This document shows positions 57,360 through 64,000 of a DNA stretch of 64,000 nt, piece by piece. The translations under genes were made by a program, and so were the position numbers. The stretch lies in assembly GCA_037954235.1 (NCBI GenBank), contig JBBMOA010000002.1, positions 20,522,509-20,586,508 of the forward strand, read 5' to 3'. The first letter of the stretch is position 1. The number at the start of each line of letters is the position of its first letter. Source of the stretch: Aulostomus chinensis (lineage: Eukaryota; Chordata; Actinopteri; Syngnathiformes; Aulostomidae). Below the pieces are notes generated by a model that saw only the letters and a list, made by a program, of their open reading frames with translations, did no database searches and had not been told where the DNA came from.

Positions 57360-57710
57360 GGCCTAAATTAAATATCTTCAAAGTCCATTAGGCTAAACAG
57401 CCTGAGGAAAGACTTCGTCTCACCACAGAAAAATGACAGTAAACTGAGGCAATCATGCCGCCAATCAATAATGCATGAATTATATTTTTCTTAGACTGTG
57501 TAAAATGTCCTGAGTTAATTCCCCAAAGTATACAATACCCATTACTTGAAGAGGGGCGCATCCATGTGTCTATCATCCAAATTAGTGTTTTCCCCAAGAT
57601 TTATCAGCCTCATGCTGCCAACTGAAATTAAAACACGAAGGCTGAGCTGTGACTCCTCTAAATGCAGGGGCCACAGGCAAAGCTCTGTAAATCTACTGCT
57701 AGAAAACCCT
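57360..57710. promoter_or_regulatory. Candidate conserved non-coding element
   Basis: Contains CCATTAGGCTAAACAGCC, GCCGCCAATCAATAATGC, GTCCTGAGTTAATTCCCC and CAAATTAGTG, followed by CAAGATTTATCAGCCTC. Dense homeodomain-type cores in complex sequence. Function is inferred. Confidence 0.35.
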
Positions 57711-57721
57711 TCTCAGAAAGT

Positions 57722-57735
57722 AAAAAAAAAAAAAA
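57722..57735. repeat. Poly-A homopolymer (14)
   Basis: Fourteen A between two candidate regulatory blocks. Confidence 0.9.
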
Positions 57736-57779
57736 GACACATACAGAGAGGGACAGCTGAGAGAGGAGATGAGGTGGGG

Positions 57780-58075
57780 GTGTGTTGACCTGACCTGTCC
57801 CAGCTATTGGCCTGTTGAGCCAGTGAATGGTGAAGTCCCTGAGGTCTCCATTGGGGCCCAGATCTCTGATAATGACCTCTGTCTAGCCATGATAGTCACA
57901 GACGGGTATTATTTGGCAGGCTTTGCCGACCAGTGTCAGTGAGTGCCAATAATTGGTCAGTGTGTTATTAACCGGTAACCTGGTGGCCTCCGTAAACTGA
58001 CCAGCGTCTGGGTTAGTGGGAGTCGTTGCGAGGATGACAGCAGGCTGGTCTCACTCACTCTTTGTGCCTCTACGT
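57780..58075. promoter_or_regulatory. Candidate conserved element with inverted CCAAT and grainyhead-like sites
   Basis: Contains the palindrome CCAATAATTGG (57946-57956; two CCAAT boxes head-to-head around a TAATT core), AACCGGTAACC (57970-57980; AACCGGT is the grainyhead-type core), and TTGGCAGGCTTTGCC (NFI-like halves). One plus frame reads EVSIGAQISDNDLCLAMIV before a stop, but has no borders or known family. Regulatory element is preferred. Confidence 0.4.
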
Positions 58076-58079
58076 ATGA

Positions 58080-58690
58080 AGATTAATGCACTGTAATCCT
58101 TACACAACCTACATGATCTGGAGCAGAGAGTCAGGGGCAAGACTTCACGACATTTGCAGCCATTTGTTATTCACTTATTTGTATTCGATATCAAACCTAA
58201 ACAGACCTTTGCCACAGCATTCCAACAACTATCTTAACATTTTTCTTTTTCCCCTCAGAATGAAAGCATTGTCCAGGATTTTGCTTCTCACTGCATGGGT
58301 TTGCACACACGCACTGTGACGCTGGACAATCATTGATTTATGCATGGAAAAAAATTATGAATGACATCACGAGAATGTTGCATGAGAATCTGCGGTAATC
58401 TCTCAGATTTATATTTGTTATTATAGAGATGTACTGTAAATTCCAGTGCATGCACGCACCAGAATTACACACAAACACACACACACATGCAAAAAAAAGC
58501 CTCTTGTTCACCGACAGCTCCCAATGATCCCCGACCGACGGTCCCCTCTTGCATTACATGCAACACAATCCACCCTTACACACTAATTTATTTCTTTGCC
58601 TCTTTTTTCTGTTTCAGTGTGTAACTGAGACCTTGAATATATACAAATTTAACAGAGCTAATAGAATCATTATCAAATTCAGATCAATAT
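58080..58690. other. Non-coding DNA, nothing specific seen
   Basis: A pyrimidine stretch TTTTTCTTTTTCCCCTCAG at about 58240-58258 is a good-looking acceptor. The frame after it (AATGAAAGCATTG...) runs into TGA at 58317-58319 without a donor, so no exon is called. Confidence 0.45.
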
Positions 58691-58699
58691 GAATTCAGT

Positions 58700-58985
58700 G
58701 CCAGTGCCCATAAAAGGCAGCGATATTGAAATACAACACTGTCCGTGCTTCTTCATTGTTCAGCCTACGACTGACGCTTGCTGCCACCAGACATGATTTA
58801 GCAGACAGGCACATTACAGTTAATAAGACTCTCACTAAACACCCTTTATTAATGCATGAGAGAGTCTCTGATCCTGCAGAAACTTTCAGAGGGAAAGCAG
58901 TAATCACAATACCTCTAACAAGACAATAACCGTGAAAGAGTTAACGGTGTCGTTGAGGTCAAATCAGCTGGAGCTTCTTCAGAAT
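58700..58985. promoter_or_regulatory. Candidate conserved non-coding element
   Basis: Complex sequence with TTCATTGTTCAGCC (SOX-like), CAGTTAATAAGAC, CTTTATTAATGCATGAG, AGTAATCACAATACC and GACAATAACCG. Open frames on both strands are about 70 codons with no family match. Confidence 0.35.
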
Positions 58986-58989
58986 GTAT

Positions 58990-59875
58990 CAGAGTGGATG
59001 GACAACTCAGAGAGTTGAACTCCTCTATTGACTGTATATAGTTTTTAATGAATTAAATCTTCAATAAACTGACAGTGAACAAGTGCAATTACTCCTATAG
59101 CTCAGGGTGGAATGTAAAATAGCATTTATTAAATTAATTTAACATTTCTGAAATACTATGGTGCAAGGCTGGATATCAAGGTGACATACATCTAAGTCCA
59201 TTAAATCTCATTCTTAGCTGTTAAATCAGTTAATAATTTGGCTGCGCTTTGTAGTTTATAATATAAATGGCCAAAAATACAGTGCAACAAATGAAATTGA
59301 CAATAATAAGTCGTGCTGATGTCTGTGTAGAGTTCTTACAGTTTAAATGAGCATTTCAATGAGGTTAATGTGTTGCAGCCAAATGCACTTTAAAAAATAA
59401 ACCCTTTTTTTCCCTTTTTCAACAGTGCGTGAGCATCAAAGTCTACTTGCATCCTCCTGTCAACCTCAATGACAGTTTCCTGTACATTTCCTCACAGTGT
59501 GTTTCGTCTGATGAAGTCGAGAAAAGTTAACTTTTTTTATTTAATAGGAATCAATATTCTGAAAGTCTCTGCAGACATCCAGCAGACCTCTCAGTAACAG
59601 TATTAGACCCCCACACAAATGATCCATTGGAGGAAATTTTCTAGTTGGATTTCTGTTCCAATAATCTAGATTTTGACAGAAGCTGTCACATTATAAAGTC
59701 TGAACACAGTTACAAGCACTGTGAATGATACCAGTGATTGAGTTTTATTGAAGTGGTCAGCAGGTAGCTCATTGCTCACAGAAAGCCCCGGGCGTGAAGG
59801 TGGTCAGTGGGGAGCAGCTTCACTACAGCTCACTACTGTACATAGTGAGATGGAGGGAAAGTGGAGGAAAGGACT
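58990..59875. other. AT-rich non-coding DNA
   Basis: No named repeats or genes; a T run lies at about 59405. Confidence 0.6.
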
Positions 59876-59882
59876 CACATCG

Positions 59883-59930
<48 letters not shown>

Positions 59931-59931
59931 A
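59883..59931. repeat. (GA)n microsatellite
   Basis: About 24 GA units with one GC interruption. The Arg/Glu frames across it are artefacts. Confidence 0.97.
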
Positions 59932-59934
59932 ATT

Positions 59935-60470
59935 CATAATCTCACTATTCAAGACGAATATGATACAGTATATTCCCAGTACAGCCGGGATGCTTGTGGC
60001 ATGTATGACTTGTCCCCCATACCATGCAAACTGTTGAAGAGTAGAACACACTTGTAGAAACTTGAAGATGTACCTGTGTTTGTAATGATAAAAAAGATCC
60101 TTTTTTTTTTACAATGCTAATTGTTACTATTTAATAAAGTATTATACATGTTCTAACAATGACTCTTGTTTAATTGATGTCCTCTGCACATGAAAGATAG
60201 TAAGAAAGACGCCAAATATATTGTACTTTCTTCTACAAAATCCACACAAATGGGTGCACCAGTATAGAATTCATTCAGAATGAAAGGCAATGACAACATG
60301 AGGTACAAAAAGTAAAAACATTCAAAATAAAATATATTTTTGGAAATTATTATTTGCAAACTTCAGTTAGCGATGTAAACAACTTTTACTGTTCTTCTGT
60401 GTGTAAGATACAATTACCAGAATCACAACAAATGAACATTTAGTACCAGCACTCTGAAGCTGCTCTGAGT
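59935..60470. other. AT-rich non-coding DNA, nothing specific seen
   Basis: Contains a T run (60101-60110). No gene is recognised. Confidence 0.55.
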
Positions 60471-60474
60471 ATAT

Positions 60475-60735
60475 GAGATTTGTTTTTGACCCCCCTGCTG
60501 CACGAGCATGCTAATCAACCCTGGAGGGTCATGGGTCAGGTCTGGACAGAGACGGCATCCTCAACAAATGCACAGCAACATCTGCTCTCTGTGCGTCACA
60601 CAAAGATGTCCCATCGGAGCCCCTTCGCAGCCCTCAAGAGCCTGGGAACGGCTCAAAGTCAAGGGCAGCCTCCAAGAGTGGACACAGCAACAGTCTCTCA
60701 CAGGCAAAATGATGGTGGAATTTTGGTTTTAATGA
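60475..60735. other. GC-richer block of unknown nature
   Basis: A balanced block in AT-rich surroundings with two overlapping plus frames open (60480-60779 and 60508-60732) and part of the third. It is rich in CAG/AAG-like trinucleotides, as coding DNA can be. No acceptor with a proper pyrimidine tract and no good donor is present, and no family is recognised. It may be a conserved element or an exon of an unknown transcript. Confidence 0.25.
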
Positions 60736-60739
60736 CCTA

Positions 60740-61415
60740 CATTTTTGTTGAGCATATGAATAAATCTGGTGGCCTATGATCTTGGAAAAAAACTGCACCA
60801 GCATCAAGACTTTGCCCTGCAGGATTTCCTGAATCTGAGATGTTAGAGGAGGTTGGAGACAATGGTGTTTTGAGCAGAAGTTACTTCTGAATATACATCA
60901 CACCCAGATGACACACCAACCCGAGACACTGTCCCTCCCTTTTGTTGGAAGCTGAACAATCTACAATAAAAGAAACATCAAATACTGTCAATAGCGGGAT
61001 CAATACCCAGGGATATCTCTGTTTTCCGGGAAGCAAAAAAAAAAAAAGCACTTTACAGAGCCTCCTGAGTTCCTTCCATGGTTTCTGTATTGCAACTGCT
61101 GAAGGACAGCTGATGTATGTCTGTTCCTCCTGACATCACCGCATGCGAGCAACATTTTTTTCTGACTTTGTAATGTGGAGCTGATCTACACCTGCTGGGA
61201 GCGGAGCCGCGTAGGTATGCGCTGAACGCTAACAGCATCAATCACGCAGCAGGCCTTTTTATTGCCATTTAAGGCACATTTAAAACATTTCACTGGAGCC
61301 ACCGTCCAATCTGATGACTCTGCAATAATACCGATGAGTACCATCCACTACTGTGTGGATGGTTGAGCAGTGTGGATTTTTTAAAACTGACAGGGCTTCC
61401 ATCTTGTAGTTTCTT
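60740..61415. other. Non-coding DNA, nothing specific seen
   Basis: An A13 run at 61035-61047. No gene or named repeat. Confidence 0.5.
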
Positions 61416-61420
61416 TAACT

Positions 61421-62005
61421 TTATTACCTCCACCAAGGAGGTCATGTGGTCACAGGCCTGCATTTGTTTGTTGACAGGATATTTTTTTATTTAAAAAAAA
61501 AAAAAAAAGAGTGGACAGATTAATGAATGTGGTGGAAAGATAGGTAGTAGGACATGGACCATGGGATTAACTTTTGGAGCTGATATGGATCAAAATGTCA
61601 AAACATCGCAAGCTATAGCAGCCTCCAATAATTTTCTGGACATAATATAAATGAATTTTGATCACATTCCTGGGAAATGGTTGAATGATGATGATGTTTC
61701 AGCTTCCAGGAATCATTTTAATCATATTGTGGATCAGTGATTCAGAGGACCTGTTTTTGATGTAATAGTCGATGTCTCTGAAAGGTTTAAGCATCTTTTG
61801 ATGAAATTAATTGAGGGTATTTATTGTAATTAGTCGGATAAGCTTCCGGAGATGCTCTGGATCATGTTCTAGATCGCTCACCCGAAAGACCTGTTTGTTC
61901 TTCTCCTCTGGGAAGACGAGGAGCAGATTTCGATGACACCAAGTTCATATTCTAAATCCATATTCCCTCCTCTGCAGTGGTATGAGCTCTCTGAGTGCTT
62001 TCTAG
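61421..62005 (+). repeat. Teleost interspersed repeat, CCAAGGAGG family, near full-length copy
   Basis: Begins TTATTACCTCCACCAAGGAG and runs through TTTGTTTGTTGACAGGAT, an internal A16 run, GAATGTGGTGGAAAG, GGACCATGGGATTAAC and GGAGCTGATATGGATC. It ends GCAGTGGTATGAGCTCTC, TGAGTGCTTTCTAGT. Both ends agree with the family as I remember it in fish (start CTCCGCCAAGGAGG, end GAGTGC..TTCTAGT). There is no coding capacity, so it is a non-autonomous element of unassigned class. Confidence 0.8.
61493..61508. repeat. Poly-A run (16) inside the repeat copy
   Basis: Sixteen A in the 5' part of the interspersed repeat. The other two copies lack it, so it expanded locally. Confidence 0.9.
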
Positions 62006-62122
62006 TGTACTGTGAAATAATTCATTTGTTTTTGAAGAATCAGATTGTTGGATGATAGATGCCAGTCGATAATCAAATGAAAAATCTCTAATCTGCTCCA
62101 TTCAACATGCACACTACTTGTA

Positions 62123-62138
62123 CCCCCCCCCCCCCCCC
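62123..62138. repeat. Poly-C homopolymer (16)
   Basis: Sixteen C in a row. Confidence 0.95.
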
Positions 62139-62286
62139 AACCATGCCTGCCACTCGCAGCACCCTGGAACAGGCTGGTTTTCTCCCTGGAGCTAAACTCA
62201 CCTGATGATACTCCTCATGCACCAGATAGATAGACAGAAGTGAAAATATAAAGGTGATTATGCAGCTACTTCAAAAAATGTCATTC

Positions 62287-62289
<3 letters not shown>

Positions 62290-62334
<45 letters not shown>
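62290..62334. repeat. (TA)n microsatellite
   Basis: About 22 pure TA units. Confidence 0.97.
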
Positions 62335-62337
<3 letters not shown>

Positions 62338-62749
62338 GGTATATGTAAATTATCATTGAATCGTGCGCCCTTCTTTGATCACCTGATTTTCAACCCTCCT
62401 GCAAATGGAGACAATTTGTTGTAGCCAAGAGTAAAATTAAATCGCATTCAAAACCTCCTAAATACAACCTAACGGGCAACACAGGAGGCTAAAAGGCAAC
62501 AGTACAGTGGGCATATAATGTAAAATCACTACATGATGACTCAAATTATAGTGCTCGTAAAAAAAAATGTTAGTTCCTTCACTTGAGCAAATTCATTCTG
62601 CTAACTGAAGTCAAGTTAAAAAACAGTCATGTGACCATGCAACCTTGCTCCAGTGAAGAATGACTGACAGTATCATGAGCACATGTTTTAAAATCTAAGC
62701 ATACTCATCATAAAAGTTGTAAAGTAACAGTTATAAAATGTATACCAGT

Positions 62750-63100
62750 TTCTCTCCAGCGGATGAAAGAGTGAGCATCTTAAATACATCGCTGTCAACA
62801 GCCCAGGTTTGCCAACTGCAGAGCATCAGCACTGAGCTCCAGACAACTGATCCATGCTCCTGACTTCTCAGGTGAGCTTAGTAATAGACACAGTCACTCT
62901 AATTCCCCTTCAATTCTCACCTAAAATTGATAGCCGGCAAATGCAACCTTAATTACATAGTAGCCAATCAGAGCTTAAGTGTAACCTCCTGCCCCCTGCA
63001 TACCCCCACTAACATCCTTCCCCGTCCTCTCACTGAGAGGAGAATGAATGCAGCGCTCCGTCCTGAGGTCTATATTTCACTGCCGGAGTAAACACATCTA
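62750..63100. promoter_or_regulatory. Candidate conserved non-coding element
   Basis: Complex sequence with CCTTAATTACATAG and TAGCCAATCAGAGC (CCAAT). TCTCAG|GTGAGC (62872) is a good donor match, and GTTTCTCTCCAG (ending 62759) a fair acceptor. The 112 bp between has frames that stop near the end, so it is not called as a coding exon. A non-coding exon or an enhancer are both possible. Confidence 0.3.
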
Positions 63101-63104
63101 AAGC

Positions 63105-63815
63105 ATATGAGATGGATACATTATGTATATAGGACGCAAGTGTGAGATTCAAGGAGCAACTTGCTGGGTCAGCACGGAAAATGCAAGCAGACCAAGGAGC
63201 AGGCAGGATTCTCGCTTTCTACAGCTGGGTGAGGTCTATAGAGCAGAAATGTAAATATCTGAAATGACGCACGTTCCTTTTCTGGCCCTATTCTTCTTTA
63301 AATGATCTTAATATCAGTATATATTTGGCTAGTTAATACTTGGAAGCCTATTGCCATCTAAAGCTTGATGATCAGTGTGCCTGCCTATCCCTCTATTTGT
63401 CCATCCACGGTACGCCCATGCTTTCCCACAGTAAATTAAAGGCATCTCCTCTAAACCGAGGAAGTCTGAAGCCAACTACCGGAGATGCGCAGCTATTCTC
63501 TATCCTCTCTAATCACATGATCAGGGTGCTGGCAACACATCCTCAGCATAGGGAGGGGCCAAGCAGCGGCACAGCTCACCACCATTTTGTGTGGGTACCT
63601 GGCAGCTTTTGTGTGAGTACCTGTCTCATTTGTTTACCTGCATCCAGTGTGTCCCTACATGACGCGTCATTAGGTAAAATTCTAGTAAGAGTGAATGTAC
63701 AATGAGCACGTTGCTAAAAGGAGGATGAACAGATGCTGTGTACAAACTATCACGGAGAATCACGGGTAGCTCATTCTGAATTTCATGTTTTTGTATTTTC
63801 TTCCTCTCTCCTTCT
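63105..63815. other. Non-coding DNA
   Basis: One plus frame is open for 121 codons (63340-63705), containing HLKLDDQCACLSLYLS. It has no family match, no Kozak-like start and no splice borders. Confidence 0.4.
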
Positions 63816-63819
63816 GTCT

Positions 63820-64000
63820 GGCTGTGCTCCCGACAGACCCCTCTCCTCCCTGACATCCGATGTGTGAGGCGCATATGGTGCAGTGAAATTGCTGTCTGCG
63901 AGAGCATGCCTCTGCCTGTCCAGACTTCATCAGAGGGATTAAAGAATGGGATGGGGGAAGAAAAAAAATCAAAATAAAATGGTGATAGCACCTCACACTC
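63820..64000. promoter_or_regulatory. Candidate conserved block at the right edge
   Basis: CATCCGATGTGTGAGGCGC, CATATGGTGCAG (CATATG E-box) and GAAATTGCTGTC in complex sequence. It is cut off by an A run and the window end. Confidence 0.22.

Larger units (their letters stand above)
62010..62740. other. AT-rich non-coding DNA with two simple repeats
   Basis: Contains poly-C (62123-62138) and (TA)n (62290-62334). Otherwise no feature is recognised. Confidence 0.55.

Noticed and set aside
57785..57940. Plus frame reading EVSIGAQISDNDLCLAMIV
   Set aside because: It looks protein-like at first sight, but has no borders, ends at a stop, and lies in a motif-dense block better explained as regulatory.
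58240..58320. Good acceptor-like TTTTTCCCCTCAG followed by AATGAAAGC
   Set aside because: The following frame ends at TGA within 60 bp and no donor or polyadenylation context supports a terminal exon.
63340..63705. 121-codon plus frame at the right end
   Set aside because: No family, start context or splice borders. Kept only as a note in the region entry.
1..64000. CRISPR arrays, rRNA, operons, prophage or other prokaryotic systems
   Set aside because: No spaced direct repeats, ribosomal sequences or packed open frames. The composition and repeats are those of a vertebrate nuclear genome.
1..64000. Known conserved microRNA hairpins (let-7, miR-9, miR-124, miR-10, miR-137, miR-219 and similar)
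   Set aside because: I looked for their mature sequences by eye on the plus strand and saw none. This is not a substitute for a hairpin search.
1..64000. Endogenous retrovirus or intact transposase genes
   Set aside because: No long terminal repeats, reverse-transcriptase YXDD context, integrase or DDE transposase motifs were seen in any open frame.

Overview
This looks like non-coding DNA from a vertebrate nucleus, most likely a teleost fish (probably percomorph). Dinucleotide microsatellites are very dense (about twenty (CA/GT)n tracts plus (GA)n, (TA)n and G/C homopolymers). Several interspersed repeats resemble families I remember from teleost genomes: the CCTCC(A/G)CCAAGGAGG element in three places, a GCAGACACTTTTGTCC element, and a fragment ending AGGTGTTCCTAATATTTTG. 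Nothing resembles mammalian Alu or intact L1. The base composition is AT-rich by eye, and there is no bacterial-style gene packing, no rRNA, no clear functional tRNA and no CRISPR array.

No complete protein-coding gene can be supported. Every long open frame I checked lies across a repeat, is low-complexity, or reads through GC-richer DNA with no recognisable protein family. The best coding candidate is a 57-bp exon-like segment at 30480-30536. It has a long pyrimidine tract and AG before it, GTAATG after it, and one open frame reading KRADSLSDLEASEAHREK. If real, the window is at least partly intronic. A weaker promoter/first-exon-like arrangement lies at 9040-9504 (CCAAT box, TATAAA, purine-rich open stretch, GTAAGT donor).

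The layout alternates AT-rich, featureless DNA and microsatellites with islands of complex, balanced sequence 100-700 bp long. The islands are rich in homeodomain (TAAT), SOX (ACAAT), E-box (CAGCTG) and POU motifs. The best lie at 6.1-6.8, 7.65-8.06, 8.78-9.18, 13.86-14.47, 17.33-18.24, 27.4-28.4, 30.5-30.9, 34.4-34.85, 35.4-36.2, 40.1-41.1, 42.5-42.7, 44.3-44.6, 51.46-51.6, 55.8-56.25, 57.4-58.1, 58.7-59.0 and 62.75-63.1 kb. Their look is that of conserved non-coding enhancers in a developmental gene desert or a large intron. Conservation cannot be read from one sequence, so these are inferences. I could not identify the neighbouring target gene.

I found no convincing undescribed biological system. 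The items most worth checking are the 57-bp exon candidate, the first-exon-like block at 9 kb, and the element clusters at 35.4-36.2, 40.1-41.1 and 57.4-58.1 kb.
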